Of a stretch of DNA of 64,000 bases, positions 45,446 through 55,968 are shown one piece after another. The notes under the pieces were generated by a model, which worked only from the letters and a program-made list of their open reading frames with translations, was not told where the DNA came from and did not search any database. Source of the DNA: Phialocephala subalpina (lineage: Eukaryota > Ascomycota > Leotiomycetes > Helotiales > Mollisiaceae). Made by a program: the position numbers and the translations under genes. Position 1 is the stretch's first letter. The number at the start of each line of letters is the position of its first letter. The stretch lies in contig FJOG01000001.1 of the NCBI GenBank assembly GCA_900073065.1, positions 2,522,562 through 2,586,561 on the forward strand, written 5' to 3'.

Positions 45446-45579
45446 TGGAGAGAGAGTAGCGATGTGGGGATATAGGCGCTTGGAGTATCGTGGCTGGGAC
45501 GGACAGTGAACAAAAGGAACGAGACGTATCTAGGAAGGATTCTCTTTTGCAACGCCACAAGTAAATTTTCTACCACCAT

Positions 45580-46891
45580 CTATGACTCCGTTGTATCAAC
45601 AAGCACCTTCAACACCAAATTTCCTTCATCATCCTTCACTCGTCCAGCCATCGCAAACGCATTCGGTATCCCCTCAAATCCCACGAATCGTTGCGTGATC
45701 AATTTCGTCAGATCAGGAAGCAGAGGATTGCCACTCGATACCAACTTGATGGCATCCTCATATGTGTTTGCGTATCTGAAGACACCAACGAGATCTACTT
45801 CCCTCAATGCAGCTGCTGAGATGGGAAGTGTCTGGATAGGGCTTCCCATTCCGATTAACATGATCTTTCCTCCTGGTTTCGTTGACTGTGTAACATTAGC
45901 AAACACTTTTGCTTGAACGATACTAAGACTCACGTAGATAGCTGCCTGTAAACAGCTTTCCACACCTGTGCACTCAAATACAGCATCCACCTCCCCTTCT
46001 CCACTCGCTTCTTTCACCAGCTCCGCAACCTCTTTCGCAAATGCCAATTTCTCCTCGATAGCTTGCGGTCTCTTCATCGGAACAACGATCTTTGCATCCG
46101 CAAACTTGTTCTGGACTGCGAAATCAACTCTCTCGGCTTGAATATCAGCAATGATAACCTTCTTCGCACCATTGACTTTCGCCATCGCTGCACAAAGAAG
46201 ACCAACTGCTCCAGCACCAAAGATGAGAACCGTAGCACCAGTCTTAAGAGCTGCTCTCCGACCGCCGTGCATCGCTACTCCCAAGGGCTCAAGAATAGCT
46301 CCCAATTCTTGCGAGACATTATCAGGAAGTCTATCCCATTTCATCAGCTCCTGTCCCTTTCTCTCAAGTAGCGTAGACTCACTTATGACAATAAACAGCC
46401 GGATGATTAATTCTCTTCTGCAATGTCCCCTGAAAATGCGGAAAGCTCTTCGCCGAACTCCTAAACCTCAAACCCTTACAAATATTATACCTCCCTTCTT
46501 TACACAACTCACACTCCTTACAAGGCAAACCAACTTCAAGAGCAACTCTATCTCCGACTTTCAGATTTGTAACATCTGGACCAACGGCTGTGATGATGCC
46601 GGAAGACTCATGACCGAGAGTGAGGGGCTCTTGGACGATGATGTCGCCGTTGCGGTAGTGGTTGAAGTAATGGAGGTCGGAACCGCAGAGACCGGTTGCT
46701 TGGACTGCGACTTGGACTTCTGATGCTCCAGGTGAAGGGAGAGTACGGTGTTCCTGCTTTTGTTAGTCACCTGTTTGGTATTCTTGATAGAGACTTACAA
46801 TTTTCAGGTCCTTCACGCCGTGCAAGACAGAAGCAACAACCTTCTCACTCTTCGCTCCTCCAGTACCGTTACTTGAAGTCTCAATAGCCAT
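45580..46891 (-). CDS. NAD-dependent zinc polyol dehydrogenase (sorbitol/xylitol type)
   Basis: Medium-chain zinc alcohol dehydrogenase that should oxidise a polyol such as xylitol or sorbitol to the ketose. Exons are 46891-46799, 46753-46383, 46330-45934 and 45885-45580, giving 388 residues. Catalytic zinc ligands are in TGLCGSDLHYF (Cys) and GHESSG (His, Glu). The structural zinc site is PCKECELCKEGRYNIC (four Cys). The Rossmann motif is FGAGAVGLLCAAMAK, and an Asp after the second strand (IIADIQAERV) predicts NAD rather than NADP. The 48-nt third intron contains no stop and is a multiple of three, so retention would insert 16 residues. It is divergent from an SDR gene with 374 bp between starts. 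Exact substrate is not fixed by sequence. Confidence 0.93.
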
Positions 46892-47265
46892 TTTATATCT
46901 TCGAATTTTGGGTTCTCTAGTACTCCGAATTGAACAAGGTGAAATACAAGTATATATTCAAAAGTCGTTCGGTCCCATGATGCCCGAAGCTCGCAAAAGA
47001 CATCGGTCTCTGACGGACCCACACGGCTATCTTACTGGTCCCGCTAGCTATTTCCCCATAAAGCCCCCACTCTCCCGCACTCTTGGCGTCACTTTTACGC
47101 CAAACAGGCCTGAAAGGGAAGATTTCCCCATTAATTTCAGGCCGGTTATCGGTGAGGGGTTGAAGTTCAATAGCCGCGTCGACGTTACAAGAACAACATC
47201 CGACCCAATTCTCACGATATTTTGACTCAATTAGTTAAACGGGAAGGAAGAGAGAAGCAGCAACA
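46892..47265. promoter_or_regulatory. Divergent promoter with nested palindrome
   Basis: Shared upstream region of the polyol dehydrogenase and the SDR. It holds a perfect 9-bp inverted repeat, GGCCTGAAA (47107-47115) and TTTCAGGCC (47135-47143). Within it is a second inverted repeat, GGGAA (47116-47120) and TTCCC (47124-47128). A shorter pair, GGCGT/ACGCC, lies at 47085-47101. These could be regulator-binding sites. Confidence 0.55.
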
Positions 47266-48208
47266 ATGGCGGCAGCATCAGCGTTCTCGATGTTCTCACT
47301 CGAAGGCCAAACAGCCATGATCACAGGCGGAACGAGGGGCATTGGTCAAGCAGCCGCAGTTGCACTGGCAGAGTGCGGGGCAGATCTTATTTTGATACAG
47401 GTGTACTATTCTCTCTTTCCCTCCTCTCACCCTCCTTCAATATCCCGTGCTAACAAGACCACCAGCGAGACACAAGCAATACCGAAACATTGAAGAAAAT
47501 CGAAGCCCTAGGACGAAAAGCAACAATCTACACAGCAGACTTGTCTTCGCAAGAAGAAGTCAAGGCGTTGACACCGAAGGTGCTGAAAGATGGACATAAG
47601 ATCAGTGTTTTGGTGAATTGTGCGGGGATTCAGAGGAGGCATCCTTCAGCAGAGTTTCCGGATAATGATTGGAACGAGGTTCGTCTCTCTTCTCTCCCTA
47701 ATCTCCCTCCCAACAACCTACATTCAAAGAAGGGACGAAAGCTAACAGAGATTGGGAACAGGTAATCCAAGTAAACCTCACAACAGTATTCACCCTCTGC
47801 CGCGACATCGGCGCCCACATGCTCTCCCTCGAGCCCTCCCCATCCACCGGTCGTCGGGGTAGCATCATAAACTTCGCATCCCTCCTCACCTTCCAAGGCG
47901 GCCTCACCGTCCCCGCTTACTCCGCCTCCAAAGGCGCAGTCGCCCAACTCACAAAAGCATTGGCGAATGAATGGACAAGTAAAGGGATCACAGTGAATGC
48001 GATTGCGCCGGGATATATTGAGACGGAGATGAATACTGCGCTGTTGAATAATCCGGAGAGGTTGAAGAGTATTAGTGAGAGGATTCCGGCGGGAAGGTGG
48101 GGAACGCCGGAAGATTTTAGGGGGAGTGTGGTGTTTTTGGCGAGTAAGAGTAGCTCGTATGTAAGTGGGCATGTTTTGGTTGTTGATGGTGGGTGGATGG
48201 GAAGGTAG
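47266..48208 (+). CDS. Short-chain dehydrogenase/reductase, gluconate 5-/3-dehydrogenase-like
   Basis: Classical SDR resembling 2-deoxy-D-gluconate 3-dehydrogenase (KduD) or gluconate 5-dehydrogenase. Exons are 47266-47400, 47466-47678 and 47762-48208 (introns 65 and 83 nt, phase 0), giving 264 residues. Cofactor motif TGGTRGIG, then [16 protein letters not shown], and the catalytic set Ser (INFAS), Tyr and Lys (YSASK). After that come [13 protein letters not shown] and the C-terminal [11 protein letters not shown]. With the neighbouring polyol dehydrogenase it may serve sugar-acid or polyol metabolism; that link is inference from divergent arrangement. Confidence 0.92.
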
Positions 48209-49058
48209 GAGATGAGGGGGTTTGAGAGTGTTCTTGAAAAGATATGTTAGAGGAGATTGAAAGATAGAAGAGTAGATTGCTTGCAGATTTAGTCCGTTGT
48301 CTAAGACCGCGTTGGATAATAACTCCGGGACAGTTCCGAGGATGATGCTGCTTTCCCAGTCCAAAATTTAAGACCGAAGTGGTGTGCTGGATGAAGCTTC
48401 TCCTCAGGCGTCAACGCGCTTTCTCTTCCGCCCTCTCACATTAGCCTCACCCAAACTACCCGCCCTCTCACAACCTCTATATGGATTTAAATAAGTAAAT
48501 TCTTGGCATCGGAAGCACAAGGGCAGCCATCGGTAGTGGCCCTGGTCAAACTGTGATCCGTATTGGAAAGAGAAGATCGCCTGCCCCGAGCTCAAAAGCG
48601 AGAGCACACGCTATTCCGGAAAAAAAAATCTCAATCGCCACCGAGAGGTTTTCATAGAACCACCTCAGTATCGAGGTTCTATATTTTTGCAGTTTTTTTA
48701 TACGAGGTCTGCTTGTTTTTGTATGAGGGTTGCCTTGTTTTGTTTTATTCCCTGAGCTTCGCGTCGGCTTCGCTTAGAAAGGAGGCGAGGGTCGGATATC
48801 GTTTCATCGAGGGGGAGCGATGTGGCCCAATGTCGAGAAAATGTTAGTTTCGACTGTAGGCCGTTTGCGGGGTGCCCTGAAGGAGCTTTTCAAAGTAGTA
48901 CACAATGGAAACTTAGGCATCTATTCGGTTGAATTCCTTAGCTAAAAAGTTCATAGATTCAAATCTCAATGAAAGTCCCTAGCTGTCTGGCACTTTGACG
49001 CATCACCTTTCTGAAACACCTTGAACTCTCCTTCAAGCCCCCACATTCCCTCTCCTAC
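48209..49058. other. Convergent intergenic region
   Basis: 850 bp between the 3' ends of the SDR and the Zn2Cys6 gene. Apart from the candidate Pol III locus at 48404-48700, nothing is seen. Confidence 0.6.
48404..48700 (+). ncRNA. Candidate Pol III-transcribed RNA, locus 2, with promoter and terminator
   Basis: Plus strand. An upstream element (48404-48420, TCAGGCGTCAACGCGCT) is followed after 57 nt by a TATA-type element (48478-48495, TATATGGATTTAAATAAG). Predicted start is near 48509. The 35-nt core lies at 48577-48611, 81 nt after the TATA element (87 nt at locus 1). A perfect 8-bp inverted repeat, ATAGAACC/GGTTCTAT (48654-48661, 48675-48682), precedes T5 (48684-48688) and T7 (48693-48699). 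Predicted RNA about 180 nt. The region lies between two convergent protein genes, where no Pol II promoter is expected. The middle of the RNA is not conserved between loci, apart from the core. Identity of the RNA is unknown. Confidence 0.5.
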
Positions 49059-50860
49059 CTAACCATAAACACCCTTCTTATAAGTCTTCCTAACCAATAC
49101 ATCACCCTCTCCCCACCTCATCAGTCGTCTCAACACCCACTCCTTTTCCCCCTCTCCCTCAAGCTTACACATCGTCTCAATATTTTTAACAACATCCTCA
49201 AACGCCTCTCGAAATTCGGGCATGAATTTTGCGGTGAAAGCGTCTACGACGAAATAGAGGTATTCCATTTCGTGGAGGAGGTTGACGACTGTGGGGTGGA
49301 AACCTATTTTGGTTGCGAAGAGCTTGAGGAAAGGGGAGGTTTCGGCGGGAGATCGAGCGGGGTTGGAGTTTGAGGAGGAATCTGAGGATGGGGATGAGGG
49401 AAGGTAGGTGGTGGATGTTGAGTGAGGTGGGCATCTGGGTTTGTATGGAATCCCGGAGGCGGGAACGATGGCGGGGTTTTCGGTTAATACTGCTGTGAGG
49501 TGGTTGACGCTGTTGACGTGAGCTAGTGTCTTAGAAGGAATGAGGGAGGCATACATGCAAAGCATATGTAAGAACACGCCATCGAGAGTATAATGATGAA
49601 CACCACCTCGAAGTGCCATCATCTGTTGCAGTCCTTTCATATGGATCTCTGCCTCATCTGGTTCTCCGATCAAGCTCTGATTATCTATCAGCATCAGTGC
49701 TTCATAATCAAAATAATGGTAGACGTACAACAATATGAGTAAGTAGCAGAACAGCCGCCAGACTCGAATCCGAAACAGCTTCCTTTGTATTCCGTAATGA
49801 CTTATTCAGCCGCCGTATCGTTTGAGCTTTGTAATAGAGTGCTTCTGAGGTTTCTCTCTGCCCTCTAAGACCTGCGTCATGGACAGAGGAGACGTAAAGA
49901 GTGGCGTTGAAGAATGTTTCGTTGTTTATTGCTTGGGACATCCATGATGGATTCGTGCAATACTGGGTGTGTAACTTTGTGGGGAAGAGCGCAAGCGTGT
50001 TGGTCCCTGGAAGACTTTAGCAAAGTTTTTGGACGATGTCGTATTGAGGTATGGAGGTGTTCTTACAATGATGCATCAAAGCATGAACTCGAGGCGAGCT
50101 TTCTGCTGGCAGGATGGAAAAGGGATCGACTTTCCCAGACATGAGCGAAGCATCGGACAATATAGGACTGCATTCGCTGATGTCCTTCCCTGGACGAGGT
50201 TGGTTACCACAGATTCTGCATATTTGGAGAATGGCATCAAGCATCATATGCGTGTATTCTAGTAAGATGTGTGAGCGACTGCTCCCAAGTGGTGCATTGG
50301 AGTAAGTAAACATACCAGGCTGATGACATGGACATGCACAATCTCCAGTACTCCTTACATTCTCGTCATACTCCGAAGACGATCGCCCAGGACCTCTTGG
50401 ACTTCGACGCCGTAAGCGAGAAGGAGGAATTGAGCTCTCATCGGACAATTGGCATGAAACATGTGTAGCCTCAGGAACAGCAGTATTTCCCTCGGTGTGG
50501 AGTTCTCTGCAATCCTGAGGTGGTGCAGCCACATCTGGTCCTGTAATTGGCCTTCTTCTCGCTATCGCTTTCGGTTTTGGAGCTGAAGCGTAATCACACG
50601 CCGTGATGTTCGAGAAGTGAACGGCACATTTCCCACAGACTGGTTTCTTCTCCTGAAGAATTGTCAGCATGCATTTTTGTAAAATTTTCACAGGACAACA
50701 CACATCGCATTTGACTTTCCGAAGCTTGCCTAAAGAAGGTCGTCAGTAAAGGCTTTGTTTGGAGTCTTGGACGTGGGAAAGCGGGATCTCTACACGCTTT
50801 GCATCCTCCTGTCGATTTCTTATGAGATCTGTGAGGTACCGGATTGTTGTGTGTCCACAT
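49059..50860 (-). CDS. Zn2Cys6 binuclear-cluster transcription factor
   Basis: Fungal-specific transcription regulator. Exons are 50860-50794, 50729-50692, 50652-50067, 50006-49729 and 49676-49059, giving 528 residues. A 57-nt in-frame intron (50315-50259) may remove 19 residues. The zinc cluster reads across two introns as GCKACKLRKVKCDVCC, EKKPVCGKCAVHFSNITACDY, with six Cys in C-x2-C-x6-C...C-x2-C...C spacing. A basic linker (KPKAIARRRP) follows. The C-terminal fungal-TF region includes MHHCWTNTL, GEPDEAEIHMKGLQQMMALR and MEYLYFVVDAF. The frame is open upstream to 51106 with other ATGs, but starting at MWTHNNPVPH puts the zinc cluster near the N-terminus, as usual. It may regulate neighbouring oxidoreductase genes. 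Confidence 0.88.
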
Positions 50861-51701
50861 TTTTGCTATTTTGAATATAACGTTGGAGATATCTCGATAG
50901 AAATGCTTAAATCGTGTTCGGTTTCGGGATCGCCGACTGTTTGAAGTGTTTTGAGATGAGGGTGTGATGTAAGCACTACACATAATACCAAGACTTTGGA
51001 AACCGGGGTTCGTAAAGTTATCGAATCGTTGTGTAGATTTCATGATCCGAACAGTTGAATAACCGTAAGGAGCGGTCGCTAAGCACAAGTCCATGTGGGA
51101 GGGCATGAAAGTTCGAGCAGGGCAAGAACATTGTTAGAAAACAGCTATCTTTGAGGAGCCTCGAGCATGTCAATAGAGAAGGTTAAGTTGGGCTGGTACC
51201 ATTCCGAAAAAGGGTTCGGCTCCGGGATCTCTGAGTGGAGTTCAGTACCTGGATTTACGTCAAGTACCTAGGTACTCGCTATCATGAACCAAGACTACTG
51301 AGCCTCTTCTCAAGCTCATCCCAATGCAAGAATGTGGCGTCGAGTGAACGATTCGCGGATTCGGATTCAAATATCCAATCAAGCTTCCACCGTCGTCCAG
51401 ATTCGTCCAGAACAAGACGCTGTCTCAGCTGTCTCGTCCAATCGAGATCAAATAAATACAGGATATCAGGTTGATCAATGCGGATGCTATTTGGAACAGG
51501 GACTAACAAGATCCAGGAACCAAAGGGAACTGTGGAGCGTGTCACAAATCTCATCTTGTGACATTATGTCCTTGAAGCGCCTGCTCGCGGTTAGCTAGAT
51601 ATAAGAGGCCATCTTCGCCAACTCAGCTACCTGGTGCTTCCCAACAAGAACGAAGAAGCTGCCCGAGACACAATCATTCGCGATTGCAGCACCGGTGCAC
51701 C
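50861..51701. promoter_or_regulatory. Divergent promoter region (Zn2Cys6 / hydrolase)
   Basis: 841 bp between divergent starts. It contains a perfect 14-bp palindrome AGTACCTAGGTACT (51263-51276) and a CCG-N10-CGG everted pair (51204-51219), the sort of half-site arrangement some Zn2Cys6 proteins bind. No test of significance was possible. Confidence 0.4.
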
Positions 51702-52512
51702 ATGGGATCTCCGACTATCGTCTTCTGCCACGGCGCATGGCATAATCCTGAATTCTTCCACAAGGTTATCGCCATCCTCGAGCCTCTCGGATACAGATGT
51801 GTGACCGTAGCTCTTCCAAGTTCTTCTGGACGAGTTCCTCCCCCCACATCTCTCGACGAAGATATTGCAGCGATCAGGGGCGTTGTTCTACAAGAGTTGG
51901 ATGCTGGACATGATGTTGTGATCAATGCCCATTCATGGGGTGGCGTTCCCACGACCACTGCTCTTGAAGGACTGACCAAACCGGAACGATTGGCAAGCGG
52001 AAAGTCCACCGGAGTCACGAAGCTGACTTTTGTGGCTGCTTTCGTGATACCAGAGCACGTGAGTTTGGAGGAGTTTATTGGCGGGCCCCAGCCAACATGG
52101 GTAGTTGATGATGTGAACTTTGAATAACCATCCTGAATTTCATGCATTCTTGCTGACAGCCGTCTAGAATAAGAATATGACACATGCGGGAGACCTTCAA
52201 CAGATCTTCTACCATGATGTCGAGCCAAAAGAAGCTGCTGAATGGCTTGGCAAACTCAAATCTCAGTCTCTCGCCTCCTTCTGTACGAAAACGACAGACG
52301 CGGCTTGGAAAAAGATCCCTTCTGCCTACCTTGTTACCGAAGATGATCGAGCAGTTCCAGCGGCCTTTCAGGAAATTATGATAGGGCAAATGAAGGAAGC
52401 AGGAGCTGAGATCGTGGTGACTCGCATTGAAGGATCTCACAGCCCCTACCTCGCGAAGCCAGGCGCAGTGGTCGACTTTCTGAAGAAGGAGATTGGGGAG
52501 TCGCCGAACTGA
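51702..52512 (+). CDS. Alpha/beta-hydrolase family protein
   Basis: Small serine hydrolase of the AB-hydrolase fold found widely in fungi. Exons are 51702-52112 and 52168-52512 (intron 55 nt, phase 0), giving 251 residues. Upstream codons in frame begin with TTG, so ATG 51702 (MGSPTIVFCHGAWHNPEFF) is the start. The oxyanion segment is CHGAWHNP, the nucleophile elbow NAHSWGGVPTT (AHSWG in place of GxSxG), a likely acid lies near YLVTEDDRAVP, and the catalytic His is in IEGSHSPYL. No signal peptide is present, so it is probably cytosolic. Substrate unknown. It is divergent from the Zn2Cys6 gene and precedes an NmrA-like reductase. Confidence 0.9.
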
Positions 52513-53382
52513 TGCGAAGAAGGGCCTCGGGAAACCTTTCACAGAGGTCCAGAACGGCAGGGATATTGCATTCGTTCCTTCTTTGAAGCGTACAGTACGG
52601 AAGGGGATCTAGACACAGCACCTGCTGTCCCTCGGATTGCAGTCTTTTCGCATCAAATGCGATTTGAATGAAGGGTTATGAAGCCACAAATTCCCGTTAA
52701 TGAGTCTACAATAGAGACGAATGACATTTTCTCCTACGGTTGAGATGGAACTAAAGTTTGAGGTTGGTGTCACGATTTTTTTAGGCGCGTGCATTCCGCG
52801 TTTCGCCACACCACTGAAAAATCTCCTGATCTCGAGCCACGCAACCTCCAACACAAACACTTCATGATGCGATGTTCGGGGGACGCAATGTGGGATTAGA
52901 TTAAAGTCACTGATGCTTGAGATCAGCTGTTCCCCCCCACCACATCATGTACCAAGCGGTACTGGAGCTTTGTCTTCGCTTTCAATTTCTAAAGTACTTC
53001 GTACAATGCAATGTTTGTTTACAGCTTCAAGGTTCTGTCTTTGTGGTATCAGACCACCACAGCACCCATGGACGTACTTCTCCCAATTATCCCGAAGTCT
53101 GCATGACATCGAGAAGTGTACCTGCATGAGAAAGACTTTTGCCCAGTTACAATGCCATTCTATGTCAATTGGTCGTCGGTACAATGGTCCCCACCATCCC
53201 TGAGTTCCTCGGATGACAGAATAATGAGGTGATTTCTGCGGATGAGGGGAAGAGCCATACCCCACGACGAGCAGTTGAAAGAGTATAAAAGGCTCGTGGT
53301 ATGATGGAAATGTCTCCAGCTTCTCTTTCCCCTCATTGAACTCCTATTCCTTCAACATATCCAACACAATTGATAAGCAATC
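52513..53382. other. Intergenic region
   Basis: 870 bp between two plus-strand genes. A TATA-like GAGTATAAAAGG lies at about 53280, roughly 100 bp upstream of the next ATG, and is a fair Pol II core promoter candidate. Nothing else is seen. Confidence 0.5.
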
Positions 53383-54377
53383 ATGACTTACGACATTTCG
53401 ATCAAGAAAGTCACCTTGGCAGGAGTACGTACCTCATCTCCGAGCCTCAAGAGTTCATCTCAAACTTCGAACACTTTATACTGACCAAACACCAGGCCAG
53501 CGGACCCGTAGGCACAGCCATCCTCAAAGAACTCCTCAAATCCCAACTCTTTGACATCAGCGTCCTCACCCGCCACACATCCACCCATACCTTCCCCGCC
53601 GGCGTAAAAGTAGTACCCGTTGACTACACCTCCACCGAATCTTTGATCGCCGCTCTCCAAGGCCAAGATGCCTTGGTATCCTCCGTCGCCATGGCGGCCG
53701 TCCCCTCCCAACGCCTCCTTATCGACGCCGCCGTCCAAGCCGGCATAAAACGCATCATCCCCTCCGAATTCGGCTGCGATCTCAAAAACACCGCTGCGAG
53801 AAAACTCCCCGTCTTCGCTGGGAAAGTAGATATCGAGCGGTATCTTGATGAATTGGCTATTAAGGGAGAGACGAGCTATACGCTTGTTTTCTGCGGCCCA
53901 TTCCTTGACTTGGGATTAAGACAGGGCATATTCTTGAATTTTGAGAAAAGGGAAGCGCATGTTTATGATGGGGGCGATCAACTCATCAGTACATCGAGAC
54001 TTGGGACGGCAGGGAAGGCAGTGAGGAGGATCTTAACGCATCCGAGAGAGACTGCTGATCGGGCGGTTTGGGTCAAGGATATTGATATCTCGCAGAATCA
54101 GCTGTTGAAGCTAGCAAAGAGTTTGACGCCGGGTGAGGAGTGGAAGGTTACGCAGGTCAATACGGCGGAGTTGGAGAAAGAGAGCATGGCGCAGATTAAG
54201 AATAAGGAGGTGGGGAGTAAGACTATGTCTGGATTGTTGCTCCGAGGGATCTTTGCACCTGAGTGCGGGAATCTTTTCAAGCATGTCCATAATTCGGTTC
54301 TGGGTATCACTGGAATCTCTGGACCGGATCTTGAGGAGTTGGTTGCGAGTATTTTTGGGACGAAAAAGTTGGAGTAG
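53383..54377 (+). CDS. NmrA-like / isoflavone-reductase-like NAD(P)-binding protein
   Basis: Atypical SDR of the NmrA/PCBER group. Exons are 53383-53424 and 53496-54377 (intron 71 nt, phase 0), giving 307 residues. The intron sits inside the dinucleotide-binding loop: VTLAG, then ASGPVGTAILKELL. Further motifs are VLTRHTS (NADP-type basic residue after strand 2), VSSVAMAAVPSQRLLIDAAV, IKRIIPSEFGCDL and the substrate-loop FCGPFLDLGLR. No N-terminal targeting. Such proteins are either redox sensors or aromatic/secondary-metabolite reductases; which applies here cannot be told. Confidence 0.9.
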
Positions 54378-54839
54378 GGATGGGATGGTAAGGGGTTTGT
54401 GTGCAGGAACATCGGTTGAAGGGCGTTCTCATCTCCCCTATGTCAAGCGAGATCGTTTAGGAGTCGGATAGGACCTCATCTCATCTGCTTGTCGGTTCTA
54501 CGCTTTCGATTGTCTCTTACTCAATATGAAATTCATGTATTTTGATCGCTTTGGGTAGCATTCCAACGGTCACTTATCTTGATGTCAGAAGAGTTTTGCA
54601 GACATTTGCGTACTGAAACTATATCAAATTCGAATTGGGATTTGCCCATCATGAATGTCCCATAAATGACGTACATTCTCAGACTCTTTTACCCTGAACA
54701 ATGGTTACAGAAGTGGTATAAATTCAAACTCAAGATTTGACTCTCGAAGTGGTATCTTTGCCTCCCTCTGCTCCAAACACCGCCATTATACCATACATAA
54801 CCTGGCCTCCAAGTCCTCCTGCATCTGCAATTATATCAT
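54378..54839. other. Convergent intergenic region
   Basis: 462 bp between convergent 3' ends. No feature recognised. Confidence 0.6.
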
Positions 54840-55263
54840 TCAAACCACACTCCTTACCTTCCCCGTCTCAACCTCATAAACCCACCCACTAATCTCCACA
54901 CTACCCGGAATCGCCTTATTCCCCTTCAACCACTCAACATCACTCTTCACCTCCTTTTCCAAATCTGGAAACGGTAAGAACTCCCCCTTAAATCCATCTG
55001 CAACAGCCTTGACCCCCTCTTCTCCAAGATTACTCTTTACAATTCCAAGCGCATCAGGGTTTTGGAACGTGAGCATCCCACAGCCAGTATGTTTAACGAG
55101 TATGATCTCTTGTGTGCCGAGAAGTTGTTCAGAGATGACGAGGGAGCGGAGAGCGTCTTTGGCACTGGCGCCTGCATTGCGGATAACGTGGGCGTCGCCG
55201 AGCGTGATACCGAATGCTGAGGCAGGGTCGATTCGTGCGTCCATGCAGGTTACTGGTGGCTGT

Positions 55264-55299
<36 letters not shown>

Positions 55300-55427
55300 G
55301 GGTAGGGGAGAAACATACAGACTGCGTATTTCTTTGCTGGTGGCAGAGCGAGGTGCCCCTCTTTGAAGGTAGATGCATATTTTTCGTTCGATTTGACGAG
55401 GTTCTCTTGGAGTGGTGTTGGCGACAT
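54840..55427 (-). CDS. Beta-carbonic anhydrase
   Basis: Zinc enzyme interconverting CO2 and bicarbonate. Exons are 55427-55319 and 55252-54840 (intron 66 nt), giving 173 residues. Zinc ligands and the catalytic dyad are visible: Cys with Asp-Arg in LTCMDARIDP (the splice falls just before it, giving KKYAVLTCMDAR), and His and Cys in VKHTGCGML. The IRNAGASAKDALRSL and ILVKHTGCG blocks are typical. It is short, like the minor beta-class enzymes of filamentous ascomycetes, and has no mitochondrial leader, so it is probably cytosolic. The acceptor at 55253 was chosen because it keeps frame and family consensus; a nearby AG would break both. Confidence 0.92.
55266..55295. repeat. GA dinucleotide microsatellite in carbonic anhydrase intron
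   Basis: About 15 GA units on the plus strand, that is a CT tract on the coding strand shortly before the acceptor. It acts as the polypyrimidine stretch of that intron and should be polymorphic in length. Confidence 0.95.
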
Positions 55428-55968
55428 CGTCTGGAGTTGTGGTTTTGGTGAATCTAAGGGTCTGAGAGGTAAATGTTCGACGTCTGCTGGGATTTTTTAG
55501 TGTTGTTATTGCTGCGAGTTAGCAAGAGGAGAGGATGGTATAGCAAAGCAGTTATCGCTTTATACCAGCTGAACGGGATTCTGATATCGCAAAGATAGAT
55601 AATCCAAAGACCGACAAGATCATCCTTTGTCTTGCATTCGTCGCGATAGACTCGATTGCGCCATTTCGTCCCAATAATGCGACTGTAAAGAGTGCCACAG
55701 CTAGGTAGGCGGGGATTGCACCATCGAGGGCGTTGATGATTGATGGTGTTCCCGTAGACTAAAGGCGGGGTGGTGGGCTTGTAAACCTGAAAGAAATGGA
55801 AATGGGATGCCGGAAAGACGGTTCCCGGTGTTTGCATTGAATGGGGTTTAGATCAGCCTTGTAGCTCAGGCTGTAGGATAGTCCGAGCTCTTGGATGCTA
55901 CCCCACACCTTTTGGAACCGAGGGCTCGGAAAAATCGCCACCAAATTGAGATGTGACGGACACTCACC
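55428..55968. promoter_or_regulatory. Divergent promoter region (carbonic anhydrase / Nudix)
   Basis: 541 bp between divergent starts. No specific element is recognised. Confidence 0.45.
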
